A stretch of 64,000 bases of DNA from assembly GCA_002007465.1 (NCBI GenBank), contig LNAC01000378.1:124001-188000 (forward strand), read 5' to 3'. Each line of letters begins with the position of its first letter. Within the stretch, counting starts at the first letter, position 1. The notes beneath the pieces are model-generated. The model ran no database searches, had not been told where the DNA came from, and saw only the letters and a list, made by a program, of their open reading frames with translations. Below are positions 1-11,130 of the stretch, in pieces. The stretch comes from Ailurus styani (taxonomy: Eukaryota > Chordata > Mammalia > Carnivora > Ailuridae). Both the position numbers and the translations under genes were made by a program.

Positions 1-858
1 TACAGCCCTAATATTTAGACTTGGCATCTGTTAACTTGTTTTTCTGCCATGACCCTTTTTGCCACTGAGGACTTTGGCTCAGACTCCCTTTATGATTCTC
101 TCAGCTCCCAGAAGCATCAAGTAGGGCCCTGCCCTAGCATAAGCCCCTTAAGAAACAAAGGCTCAGCTTGTCCCACCTGGAATCTTGAGTAAGCCCACCC
201 CAGTTACCCTCAAGAAGGGAGTTCAGAAATTCCAATCAGCGGTGTCTATACCTAGTGCACTGCCTAGTGCATGTCCACATGTTCAGTCCCTGTTTGACAG
301 AGAAAATCTAAATATATAACTGACTAAAATGGGACAGCTCTAATATAAGCCTAGAGAGGAGGGAGAATGTTTTTTGGAAGAACTTCTGTTTTAGCTTTGG
401 GGTATAAAAACAAGGTTGTCATCTGAAACGCAAGAGGAGATTTAAAAAAAATTTTTAACCTTTTTTCAACCATTAAAACTGGAAATACACATACTGGGGA
501 AGGCATAGTTCTTCCATTTCTTGATAGAGCTACATGATAAAACTACTTATGTTCATCACCTTTTATTTGTAGTTTACACTAGCATTTCTGTTTGGTAACA
601 TTTCAATGAATCTGACAGTGTTAAACTGATATTGTTTAAATAATATGATAGGAAAAATGCTTAATTCTATCTAAAACGTTGTTAAAAATCATCATGCTCC
701 AGAATCTTCAATCCAATTTTGCCCCTCCTCATGGGGGGAACTTCAACTTCATGGCCCTTCCTCTGCTTCTCTCTTTTCCTCCTCCCATCCAGGGTTGGTG
801 GGGTTCACAAATATAGGATGCAAATGGCAGACAGATCCCCAATATCATCATGAAATTA
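1..858. other. Unique non-coding sequence
   Basis: No repeat, exon or RNA gene is recognisable here. The stretch is AT-rich with short A runs (about 440-460) and a pyrimidine-rich patch (about 720-790) next to the first SINE. Confidence 0.5.
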
Positions 859-875
859 AAAGTGACCCAAATAGG

Positions 876-1086
876 CACGCCTGGGTGGTACAGTCAGTTA
901 AGCATCCAACTCTTGATTTTGGCTCAGGTCATGATCTCAGGGTCCTGAGATCAAGCCCTGTGTTGGTTGGGCTCATGCTCAGCACAGAGTCTGCTTAAGA
1001 TTTTCTCTCCCTCTCCCTTTGCTCTTTCCCCCGACTCCTGCTCACATGTGTTCTTGCTCTCTTAAATAAATAAATAGATTTTTTTT
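876..1086 (+). mobile_element. CAN-SINE (older subfamily), complete
   Basis: A tRNA-Lys-derived SINE with the head 'cacgcctgggtgg', a Pol III B-box-like 'gagatcaagcc', a CT-rich stretch and a tail of AAATAAATAAATAG then T/A. The body 'catccaactcttgattttgg' marks an older subfamily. A perfect 17-bp target-site duplication (aaagtgacccaaatagg) flanks it at 859-875 and 1087-1103, so the copy is full length. Confidence 0.95.
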
Positions 1087-1103
1087 AAAGTGACCCAAAT
1101 AGG

Positions 1104-1639
1104 GCATCGAGCCTAAGAGTCTATTTCCCTAGGATTTTCCCAAGCAAGTTAGCACATTCCAGAGAATGCCAAACCTAGTTCAATGGCATAAGGAGGAACA
1201 TGCAACAATGCTACTCCCTGGCCTTGTGAGAACTTCTCCCCATGCAGTAGAAACCATGAAAGAACCCAGGTTTTGTGAAAGATCTCTCTGGGGTTGGTGA
1301 GTTTCTAACTTGCAGACAAAAGGGGGCACACAGAAATAAGACCCAAGGTGACAGAAAAGCCCAGGAAGTGACAGAGTATCATCCGTCCTGTTCAGGGCTG
1401 ATGACAAGGGACCTAGACAACAGAACACATTCTCTGGCCAAGAACCTTCCTCTGCAGGCACTAGCAATATGAAGACTTCCGCCTTCAGAGGGAAAGACAC
1501 TCTCTCCCCCAAAAGCTCCTTTTTAACGAAGCTCATTGGTTGTGAAGAAGAGTGACTTATTCAGCCTAACTGAGTAAGTAAGGGGCATGGATAGGGAAAG
1601 GAGGATATTATAGATAAGGCACAGTAAGGGAGATAGTTC
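1104..1639. other. Non-coding sequence, nothing recognised
   Basis: A 118-codon minus-strand frame (1180-1536) lies here but shows no domain or splice context. I see no repeat that I can name. Confidence 0.4.
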
Positions 1640-2130
1640 AAGAGGATTCAAGAACTGTGTTATGGCAGGTCAGCTGACAAAGAGTGACGCTCCCCTTCCA
1701 AAGCGCAGAACTGATGTTAGAATGAGGCTGCTCAGCCACAGACTCAATTTCCCAGCCCCTAGAACCTGGGTAGAGCCATGAAACTAGTTTGCACAAATGG
1801 AAGGTGGAGAAACTGACTTCTGTCAATTTTAGGACAAAGCAGCTCAAAAGGAGGGGTGCCTTCCTCAGGTTGCTTTCTCATCCAGCTGAAAGGAGAGGGC
1901 TCCAAGAAGCAAGAGTGCAGAGCTACAAGACGGAAGGAGCTGGAGTCCCCAAATGACTGCATGTGACTGAGTGCTTCCCTGGGAGCACCTGTACTAGGAA
2001 GTAGTGAGTAACATGGATTGTGGCAAGCAGCTGAGGAGGTGGGCTTATCTGTTCCACTGGCTAGCTGTCCCTTACCTGTCCATCCAGGTACCATCATGTG
2101 ACCAGGCCTTATGACCACTGGAAGTGGATT
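1640..2130 (+). repeat. Possible old LTR remnant (MaLR/ERVL-like)
   Basis: The order of phrases (cccagcccctagaacctgg, then 'gagctacaagacggaagg', then a 'gactgcatgtgactgag' block) resembles mammalian LTRs that encode a typical 3' part. No clean ends or terminal TG/CA were found. The family call is from memory and weak. Confidence 0.3.
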
Positions 2131-3420
2131 CAGGACAGTGGTGGGAACCTCGATGGCTGGAATTCTTAAGCTTTTTCTCTAGCGCTATGTTATTAGCATG
2201 ACTCACCTATAACCCGATCATTCTTACTCCTCTCACTTCCCTCTGGCTTCCTTCTGCTTTCCTCTTTTTTCTCTAGTTCGGAGCTACCGCCTACTCCTAG
2301 TTCCCGTTTCCTGATGACTTCCGCTTCTTCCTGGGCCCTCACAACCGCTTCTACCTGGACCTTTCACACCTTAGAATCCATTACAATCTAGTTCTCCTTA
2401 TCTTTCCCATAGCAAGAATCTGTGCTCTAGCACAGAACCTGTCTGCACCAGGCTACCTTATAGGCTACTGGCTGGCCAGGTTTCCACCTGCTATTTAATA
2501 AGCTGTAGTGTCTGGATAGGGAGAGGCAGCAGGATCATGGGGCATAAAACCTGTCCACTTAGGGCTGGCCCACCAGCAAGGTCAGTAAAACAAGGTAATG
2601 TATAAAAGAACAGGATATGGGAGGGGCAGAAACTATGACTGTTCAGTGTGGAAGGTCTGGCAGGAGCGAACGTTCTTCCCCAGCCCTTGCAACTACAGGC
2701 ATCATCCATATAACCCCTCGGCCTGGAAGACCCCAGAAGACGTAGCCCCGCCACTTGGTTGGGCCTCCTGTGAGTTTTGTTACCCCAAGCTCAGATACTG
2801 TTAGGCCTAAGTCCTGTTCACTGCCACGTGTTCCCAATCCACAGATCTATGTAATCATCTATTATTCATTTATACTACTATCATGCTGGGCAGTGAGGTC
2901 TATCCTGATCGGCAGCTCCTAACTGCAGGGTTTGGCAGGAACCCTCACCCTTGACCCTGGTCCTGTTAGCCCTCCTCCCTAGAAGAGGGGCACAGCTCTG
3001 GGTTCTCCAGCCACAGCCTGGAATTGTGCTCCAGCCAAACCCGACTGCCCTGTACCACTCTGCCACCTCTCTTCTGACTTGGGGGTTGAGCACGGCCTGA
3101 GATTCCTGCTGCTACATCCCACTGGGCTTCTTTGGATGGCAACACTGGCCTGGAAGGAGCCCAAGCCTGCTTTTTCTCTATACATGATGAGTCAGATTGC
3201 AATCAGCCAGTGCATGGACAAGAAAGGACTGCCCTCTGCCAGAGCTCCAAATAAAGAAGCTAAATAACTCCATCCTGGGCAAGGAGATAGAGCAGCAAGG
3301 AAGAACAGGTGGCCAGCAGACTTGAAGCGAATGACGGATATTTTAGTCCAAGTTCAATAAACCGAGTAGCATGGGGTCGTGATCATCTCTGCAGTTTCTC
3401 CAGGAGCAGGAGGGACAGAA
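2131..3420. other. Non-coding sequence, moderately GC-rich
   Basis: Several overlapping minus-strand frames (64-87 codons) fall in 2490-3200 but overlap each other in different frames and show no conserved motif. I see no assignable repeat. Confidence 0.4.
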
Positions 3421-3635
3421 GCTAAGCACTTATTTAGCAGAGATTCTAAGCCAAGCAACGTGCCAGTTGCTTTACACATGTTTTAATGAATCATCACAAT
3501 AACCCAATAAGGATTATAATCACTCGTTTTAAAGACGAGGAAATTGAGGTGCAGAGAGCACCTGTGGCTTGTCCATGGTTGTATGGCCAGAAAGTGGCAG
3601 TGCAGGAATTTAAATCTGGTTCTATCAGATTTAGA
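3421..3635 (-). repeat. MIR SINE, old
   Basis: The reverse complement of the MIR core is visible as gctaagcacttatttagcag, then tttaaagacgaggaaattgagg, then 'gtatggccagaaagtggcag'. It is diverged, with no target duplication left, as expected for a pre-eutherian SINE. Confidence 0.75.
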
Positions 3636-4065
3636 AATGAATGTACTTTGCTCAATACTGCGTCACATGACTTGTTCACAGCCCAGTACTTGGCTGTGGT
3701 AAAAAGTGTTCTTACATGGCTGCCTGCACCACTTCCAGGCTCCTCCAGGGACAGGGTGAGGTTGGGACCCTCCAAGAAGTAAAAGGCAAATGTTGTCACT
3801 GATAGAAGCCAGGTATTTTGGACAGCTATTTCTTCCACTCTTCCAGATCCTTTTCCGCGTGGTAGCAGTAGAAAAGTACTCAAGCCGGCATCTTTCTGCC
3901 ATGTGGGGGTATCTGTCCAAGATGCTCTTTGGAGCTAGTCCTAGGGGTAGTGGGTTGCGGTGTCCCCATGCTGCCATCATTAATCTCTTCACCTTATTTG
4001 CTCCCATTGTCCAACCATCTGACATTTCTTTTTCAGACCTTTACTTTTCACATCACGTCGTGTCT

Positions 4066-4360
4066 TGAGCATTGACTGTGTGCCTGCATTCGTCCAAGTG
4101 CTCCCAAGCAGAAGCTTTACTGGGACTCCCAAGGATCCTATGAAGTAGGGGAAGGGCAAGAAATAAATCGAAGACCAAACAGGGAAATGAATGGCACGTG
4201 TGGGTGGCATTATAAGCCCTCCATTTTATGGATGAGGAAACAGAAACAGAACAGGGAAGTAACTGCCTGAGGTCACACAGCGAGGAAGAGGCAAAGGAAG
4301 GATTTACATCCACCCGGGTAGCCTATCTCAGAAGGCCATGCTCTTAATGACTGTTTTTAC
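4066..4360 (-). repeat. MIR SINE, old, probably interrupted
   Basis: The diagnostic piece 'ttatggatgaggaaacagaa', followed by 'gaggtcacacagcgagg', is at 4226-4285. The outer 'gagcattgactgtgtgcctg' at 4067 is the far end of the same element, separated by extra sequence. Confidence 0.7.
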
Positions 4361-5669
4361 TGCCTCCTTGTCCTCATACCCTCAGCTTCTGGTGTCCGGC
4401 TTCAACGCTCCACTGTGGCCTCACACTTGACTAGGGCTTTGGAAATGGAAGTTGCCCTGGTGGTCCCAGCCGCTGGTTCCCTTCTTCTGTTAAGGACACA
4501 TTCCCCTGCTCCAAGCAATTCTCCAAGCCAACCCAGCCCAGCGTTTCCATCACCCCCATCATCCCCGGGCCACGGGGCATGTGCTTTCTCCTCAGTCCAA
4601 ACAATGCCCAAGGCTTCCCCTTTAGAGCGCTAAACCTCAGCTCCTCCTGCTGTCCACCAATCAAAGTCACTGCTCGGAATGAAATAATTTTTTTTAAAGT
4701 TACTACTTGGAAGTTTCTATAAGGGCAGGTTAAAAAACGAAGAGCTCTACCAGCCTACATAATGGGGCTGGTTCTTTTTATTTTTTTTCTTCTTTTTTTT
4801 TTTCCACTAACAAGTTACCATAGTGGTACACTGGCTGCTGAACCATTCCCTGCAACTAGGGGCATTAGCACGACCCAGTTTCAACTCTTTCAATAGACTC
4901 AAAACAAGTCAAAGTCACAATCCCTTCTTAGCAGTCCTGTTGTAAGCAGACCAGCCTCTAGGGTGGGAAGAAGTTGTCCTTTAACAAGGGCCAGTGCTTA
5001 ATTACCCTGCTTCCAGGAATGCTGAGGCCTGGTCTGCATTCAATGGTGCTCCGGAAGGCTGGTCGTGGGCTCTTTGTCATCTAATCACCTGGTAAGAACA
5101 TCATCTTTGCTTAGTCTTTCCAGAGCCTCTGAATGGTCAACGTTTGGAGTAAGTATTGCAGAACAGAGAGGGGATTGTTAATTATTCCATGGGCCTTCTC
5201 TTCCGTGGGACAATAGATCAGGCTGGACGTTTATTGAGTGATGGGGGAAAAGGGGGGAGGCGGGTGCGGTGGTTTCAGGATGGCCTCTGGGTCACAAGGT
5301 CAGGTTTCTAAAAGTTATTGTACAGACTGCTGTTGGTAGCTCTGCTTATTAGAGAGAATTAGATCCTTTGTGTTGTTTGTAAAAGCGAGAAAGTCCCAGC
5401 CAGACTCTGGCTTAAGTGAAACTTTTATTGCTGTCAGTCACACGGCCCCTCCAGTCTGAACCCTCTGTGGGAGTTCTTCTTGAGAGGCCCACTACCTTTC
5501 CTCATTCACGGATCTGTCTGGGTAGACCCGAAACACTGCAGAGAGCCGAGAGTTCCTTGTCATGGCTACATAGGTGTTTTCCGTGAGATGACATGTTTAG
5601 ACAGTTCCGAGAACGGTGGGTTGCGAGAATCGTTAGCGCTCATCACCCCTGATTGTAATTCCTTCCTTC
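4361..5669. other. Unique non-coding sequence
   Basis: It holds a T-run at 4774-4803 and a G-rich patch at 5240-5275. No exon, RNA gene or nameable repeat is seen. Parts near 5000-5160 are well-mixed unique sequence that could be conserved, but nothing proves it. Confidence 0.4.
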
Positions 5670-5806
5670 TTGTTCGCCTTGCTTTCTCCACCAGATAGAA
5701 GCTCAATGAGAGCAAGGGTCACATCTGTTTTGTTCCCTGTTCTATGCCCAGGGCCGAGCATAGAGCTGGGCACACAGCAGAAAATAAATGTGTGTTGAAT
5801 AAAAGC
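5670..5806 (+). repeat. LINE L2 3' end
   Basis: Shows the familiar L2 tail order: agctcaatgagagcaagg, then a 'tgttttgttccctg' block, then 'gctgggcacacagcag' and an 'aataaatgtgtgttgaat' end. Confidence 0.75.
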
Positions 5807-6075
5807 AAACATTTATGGAGTGCTTAATATGTACTTACCTAATGTTTTCTCTCTATGGATATGCATGTGTACATGTGTACACATGTACATACACACCTAC
5901 ACGTGTATATTTACACACACATGAAAACTATGGAATAGTTTCAATCTTCATCCCAGTTTATAGATGAGGCAGTTGAGGCCCATAACTGTTAATTAACAAT
6001 GTCACAGGGTCCCAGAGCCGGTAAGTGGTAGAGCTCAGATCTGAACCCAGGCAGTTGGGCTCCAATGTCCTGCGT
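5807..6075 (-). repeat. MIR SINE with internal dinucleotide expansion
   Basis: A reverse-orientation MIR starts 'tttatggagtgcttaatatg' and resumes at 5958 with 'tttatagatgaggcagttg' through 'tctgaacccaggcag'. A TG/CA-rich imperfect repeat (about 5865-5925) has expanded inside it. Confidence 0.7.
5865..5925. repeat. Imperfect TG/CA and TACA low-complexity tract
   Basis: Runs such as tgtgtacatgtgtacacatg form short self-complementary segments inside the surrounding MIR. Confidence 0.8.
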
Positions 6076-8885
6076 GTGTTCTCAACCAACTGGGCTCCAT
6101 TCCAAGCAGGATGTGGACACTGTGGAGGGAAAAGGAGGGGCTTTCCTTCTGTGGACAGTGGTCTGTCCAAATCAAATTGATCTTAAGCAAAAGAAACGAG
6201 CGTCCTCGTTGCCTCCAGTCTGTGAGTGAGAGGAGGAGGATACTAAACACGGCGGGCAAGGAGAAGCTTGGAGTGAATGCTGCGGGTACTTGGGGAGGCT
6301 GCCTTGGCGACCATGGAAGCCAAGTGAAGAGAAGTAGGCCCTAGAGACACAAAGGATGGGGGCAGAGAGAAAGACTGGCAACAGGAGCATCGGCCTCTTC
6401 GACTGCTTTAAGAAAGGAAGATCGTCTTGAGTAGCAAGGTGGGCCCAGGGAGAGCATCATGGCAAGGCCGAGGGTGGCGTCTTATAACCGGCTTTCCTGG
6501 CATCTCCCACTGTAAAGAGGGGGACAGCCAATCCCCCGGGAATGTCCCCTAACATTGACAGTGACAAGCAAGAAGGGGACTTATGAAATCTTAGAACCAG
6601 TCCTGTGGCCCCAGGCCCCTTAACAACTGTGGCACTCATCTCCTTGTTACCAAACATATAGAATTCCACACTGCTGCTGAGGACAAGAAGACAACAGACG
6701 CCGAGAAACGAGAGGACCGTGGCATTCTACGGAGGCGCAGAGAGCTAATAAAATTGCCCATAGTTACTCACTCAGGTGATTTTACATATTACACTGACAC
6801 TGTTCATTTGGTTCCCAAATGTCCCATAGGGTATGCACTCAAAACTGTTTTAAAATATTCATTTACTTTAAATCCAGTTATACGTATTTCCATTTTGATG
6901 TACCATATATTCAAGAGTGCATTTAAATATTCTATTAAAACGGATTCATTGTCAAATAACATAAAATCTGCCAAAGTAATAGCTAGCATTTCAGCACTAA
7001 GCCTTCATCACAGCTACGTCAAACCCTTGATACCCCCTTCATTTCTTTCCAATTCTGGCACCTGTAACCATAGCAACATACCCTGAAACCTTTCAAGCAG
7101 AACAGAACTGACAATCACACTAACAGCACAAATACCTGAGCTGAGAAAAGAGAGGGGCGGCCCAAGTAGGTAGCTGTTGAAATTAAAAGCTAATGACAAG
7201 AAAACAGCTGGAAACAAGCACCAGCTCACACCACTGCCTCCTTCCAGCATATGAATGGTATGTAGAGCCCGATTTGATTTGTGTTTTATTAGTGATGCTG
7301 CCATCAATGAATACTTCATTAGGCATCATCTCAACAAACAAGCGGAGTGGAAACTTCAGAAAAATAAGTTGTTTGGAGGAAAATTCAAGGGCTGCAACTG
7401 TTCGCCAAGGCTGTGCGCAATGCGTGGTCTCTGCTCGTCCCTGTAGAGAGGGGCAGAAAAGTGAGCCCCCCTCACAGAATCCTTTTGAAATGTACACACG
7501 TGTCTGTAAACTGCAAAGAACTGTCTGCTATTGAGGAAAGACTCCCATTAGCCAATTAGAGTAATTACATGGATTAAGATTTCTTGTGTTTGGTAATTTC
7601 TTTTTTTTTTAATCCCTAATTCTTTCTTGTCCAGGAAGGGAAGGGATAAACAGCTGATACAGGCAGTGAAGTAAATGGGGGCAAACTAGGGCATTCTCAT
7701 TTTCAGATCCCAAAATGTAATTGAAATTTTATGCTTACTTCAACACAACAACATGTGATGATTTCTTTGCAAGAGAAGGCATAAAGGGTCACATTTCCCC
7801 AAGACTTCAATTACAGTAGCTTCTGTCTTCCCTAAAACAGCATTTGGTCTCAGAAAATTGCCTTTAATGGTGCAGGTGTTTGTTGAGAATATCCATCACA
7901 TCAAGTCCCGAGCACTCCATATTAATTCACCAGTTTCATTAGCAGAAGCCTTTTCTTCCAGGTGACAATGTAAAGTAAATATAATTTCAAACAGATGTGC
8001 TGTTGTTTTATGAATCAGAAAGAGAAAAAAGAAGCTGGCACTGGCTGGAGGTGGGGGAGATGAGACTCCGGCATCTTCTGACCTGGACCCACATGACACG
8101 CCTCCCGCAACATTACAAGGAAGCCTAGCCATGCCACGCAGCCACTTCCGAGCACTGCCAATACCTACCATGCAGACAATTTCCCCAACCCCATGTAAAT
8201 GATGGGTCTTATTACTACTGAGAAAGGTGACCTGAAATGCCACTGAAAATGAGTTAGCCAGGTTCAATTTACACTATTTCAGCTGGCAATATTTCCCTAG
8301 CCCTTCCAAAAATCACAATAACGTATCAGCAACCGTATTCGTGCATGTGTGCACATAAATAATGCCACATCCGGAGGTCACCTCTCTGGCAGCCTCACTT
8401 GGCCATGATATCACCAAAAAGTAGAGAGGCGGGAAATAAAGGCCTTTCTGCACACAAGGATTTCAAGTATAATTTTAACAAGCAGTGTTCAATTCAACAA
8501 ATATCCACGGTGGACCCTTGACCCATACTTATCGGGGCAGGGAAGGGTCTGGACCTCTTTTCCCACAGCTGCCAGTCTGTTTCAGAGCAAGGAAAGACCT
8601 TTATGTAAGCTTTGGCCTGCAAGGTTTTTGTCTGCTAATTAGCAGGCCCTCCATTCCATCAGGGTTAGTTCCTTGGTGATATAGAAGCTGATTGTTAGTA
8701 GTCATTCCCTCAAAAAACCCTTCGAAGAACCTGCCTTCTAAAAGAAATACTATGTTCTGCATAAGCCTGCATTTAGGAGGAGATGCAGACAGAGCCTGCA
8801 CTTAGGGGAGGCATTGGTCTGGGCACCTCTAGGTTAGGAATGATGGTTCTGCCAATAATTTGCTATTAGATGACAAAGGTCTTTA
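6076..8885. other. Long unique non-coding stretch, candidate regulatory sequence
   Basis: About 2.8 kb without a recognisable transposon. It contains balanced, non-decayed-looking sequence, homeodomain-type cores (cattagccaattagag at about 7548; ctgctaattagcag at 8632) and no exon-like frame. The absence of repeats is seen; a regulatory role is inference only. Confidence 0.4.
8632..8645. promoter_or_regulatory. Perfect palindrome with TAATTA core
   Basis: CTGCTAATTAGCAG is its own reverse complement, and TAATTA is the core bound by paired-type and other homeodomain dimers. A single site has little statistical weight. Confidence 0.3.
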
Positions 8886-8900
8886 GAAGTCATTTACTCC

Positions 8901-9100
8901 AGGGTGCCTGGGTGGCTCAGTTGGTTAAGCATCTGCCTTCAGCACGGGTCACGATTTCAGGGTCCTGGGATTGAGTCCCGAGTTGGACTCCTTGCTCAGA
9001 GGGAAGCCTGCTTCTCCCTCTCCCTCTGCCTGCTGCTCCCCCTGACTGTGCTCTCTCACTCTCTCTGTCAAATAAATAAATAAAAATCTTTTTAAAAAAG
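8901..9100 (+). mobile_element. CAN-SINE, complete
   Basis: The head 'gggtgcctgggtggctcag', the body 'ttggttaagcatctgcc' and the tail aaataaataaataaaaatct are present. A 15-bp target duplication (gaagtcatttactcc / gaagtaatttactcc, one mismatch) flanks it at 8886-8900 and 9101-9115. Confidence 0.95.
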
Positions 9101-9199
9101 GAAGTAATTTACTCCACTCACTCCGTTTTATAGATGATTAGAAGAAAACCCAGAGAAATGAAAGAATTTGATTCCTTAAACAGCAAACTGGTCATATTG

Positions 9200-9360
9200 C
9201 TTCCCAGTTAATACCCTTCTTGGCTCCGAGGGCCTCCAGGACAAAGGCCAAACTCCTTGGCATGGGTTATCAGCTGAGCCTTGCCAACATTTCCAGTCTC
9301 TCCTCCTTGCCACCAGCCTTAACACTCACCCTCTGTGCTCTAGGCACGTTGAACTTTTGG
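9200..9360 (+). repeat. LINE L2 fragment
   Basis: Contains the L2-like order 'aaaggccaaactccttggc', a 'gccttgccaacatttccag' block and 'ctctgtgctctaggcacg', in the sense direction. Confidence 0.6.
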
Positions 9361-9550
9361 AGCAATGGCTATCAACTCCGGGTGCACATTATGATCAGCT
9401 GGCATACTTGGAAACATCCTGATGCCCAGGCTGTACCTCAGACCAAGATATTTCGATTGAATTGACTTCATTTGGGACCCGGACTTTGGCATTTTCTATA
9501 AACTTCCTTGAGTGATGCTAACATGTTGCCAAGGCTGAGAGCCACTGAGT
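9361..9550 (+). repeat. hAT-Charlie MITE, MER5A-like
   Basis: One end reads 'caatggctatcaactccgg' and the other 'aaggctgagagccactga', matching the inverted ends of MER5-type elements. Internal 'gcacattatgatcagctgg' and 'tgatgcccaggctgtacc' also fit. Confidence 0.65.
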
Positions 9551-10360
9551 CAGGTGATCCCTGAGGTCCTTCGTGAAACTGAGATCCCTTCCCGTGGTGG
9601 TGGTGGTGGGGAGGGCAGGTTGCTGATGAGGACACACTTAAGTATAACTTTAAAAGATAGTTAGAATTTCAGTAGGTAGAAATGAGTGCCAAGATGCATG
9701 AAGAGTCAGGCCTCACGGCCCAGCTGAGCAGGGAGTGACATGGGGATGCAAATATTCTTCTTTACTCTCTTGTATGGGGTGGTCTGGATCGATGATAAGC
9801 ATATGATTAGAAGTCCCTATTTTTATCCACTTCCATTTACATTTTGTCCAACAAATATCACAAGTGCCCCAATATGCACAAGCATAGATATGTCAAGCAG
9901 CAATCGAATGAACAGATACTCCTTGAGACGTGGAAACAAGTTCTATGAATCTTCATTCTAGAAAGCCAGGAAGACTCAACTTCAAGGCAACGAAACCAGT
10001 AGCAAATAAATCCTCATCTTCAAGTGGATACAAGAATCTATACATTCATCAGAGAGTATGTACAATGGTCAAGTGAAGAATTTACTAATGTTCATATCCA
10101 TTGTTTCTGTAGAGAAATACAAGTTTACTCACGACATTTGAGTAGCCAGTTTCCATGGTTTCCTTTGGCAAATTAGTTGGGAGTCTCAATTGTATGTGCA
10201 ACCATTTAGTATCATAGCAGTTTAACCCAGGGATATATTTCAGTTCTGAAGTAGAAAGGAATAAAAAGATCTAAATGTTTGCACTACACATTCATTGTGA
10301 GGCAATTAGGGTATAAAGTCCCCCTAAAACCAGGATTCTAGAAGTGTGGTTTAAAAAGAC
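9551..10360. other. Non-coding sequence, nothing recognised
   Basis: Holds only a short GGT run near 9597-9612. No repeat or exon is recognised. Confidence 0.4.
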
Positions 10361-10772
10361 TCAGGGGTGCCTGTGTTGCTCAGTGGGTTAAGGGTCTGCC
10401 CTTTGGTTTCTGCTCAGGTTGTGATCTCAGGGTTGTGATCTCAGGGTCATGAGACGGAGCCCCACAGTGCATGCCACGGCAGGCCCCATGCTGTGCTTAA
10501 GACTCTCTCTCCTGGGCACCTGGGTGGCTCAGTGGGTTAAAGCCTCTGCTTTCGGCTCAGGTCATGATCTCAGGGTCCTGGGATCGAGCCCCGTATTGGG
10601 CTCCCTGCTCAGCGGGGGGCCTGCTTCCTGCTTCCTCCTCTCTCTCTGCCTGCCTCTCAGCCTACTTGTGATCTCTCTCTGTCAAATAAATAAATAAAAT
10701 TTTTAAAAAAAGACTCTCTCTCCCTCTGCCCCTGCTCTCCTCTCTCTCTCAAATAAATAAACCTTTAATAAA
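10361..10772 (+). mobile_element. Older CAN-SINE, split by a younger one
   Basis: The left part (10361-10512) has 'ggtgcctgtgttgctcag' and a duplicated 'gtgatctcagggtt' stretch. The right part (10724-10772) has 'ctctgcccctgctctcc' and the aaataaataaacc tail. A full younger SINE (10513-10709) sits between them. Confidence 0.85.
10513..10709 (+). mobile_element. Young CAN-SINE nested in an older SINE
   Basis: Full-length mustelid-type body (gtgggttaaagcctctgc) and tail. The 14-bp duplication aagactctctctcc at 10499-10512 and 10710-10723 lies inside the CT-rich part of the older SINE, so the order of insertion is clear. Confidence 0.95.
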
Positions 10773-10894
10773 AATTAAAAATAAATAAGACTAAATTAAA
10801 GACATTTGGGTGATAATGTAACAAGAGCTGTGATATTTGATGAGGATACATATGAAATGGCGGAACAAATATTTAAAAGTAAATTACCCAGCCC

Positions 10895-11130
10895 ATCATT
10901 TATTCAACAATTGTGGCACATTGTGCTAGGCACTGGTGGCACTACAGTTGGGTAGACAACACCTTTACTTTCAGAGTTTTTGCAAGTCTAATGGAAGAGA
11001 CAGCAAAATGACAACAATATGATAAATGCTAAGTTCAGGGAAAGGACAGGGTACCGTGGAGCACAGAGCAGAGTCAGTTAACCAGGATCATGGGAGAGAA
11101 AACTTCTGGAAGGACGCTTAAGTTGAAACT
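10895..11130 (+). repeat. Ancient LINE-like repeat (family unresolved)
   Basis: Begins 'tcatttattcaacaattg', continues 'ttgtgctaggcactggtgg' and 'gaagagacagcaaaatgac'. This order is common to old dispersed mammalian LINE 3' regions; L1M or L2 cannot be separated by eye. Confidence 0.45.

Noticed and set aside
876..1086. tRNA-Lys gene
   Set aside because: The tRNA-like head belongs to a SINE with target duplication and tail, and has no intact cloverleaf. The same holds for the other CAN-SINEs.
5240..5275. CpG island or promoter
   Set aside because: G-rich but with few CG pairs and very short; no transcript signal nearby.
10449..10697. Recurring peptide of the type GTWVAQWVKASAFGSGHDLRVLGSSP
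   Set aside because: The same peptide occurs at many places (for example 15849, 18118, 21504, 26023, 57053). It is the CAN-SINE body translated, not a gene family.
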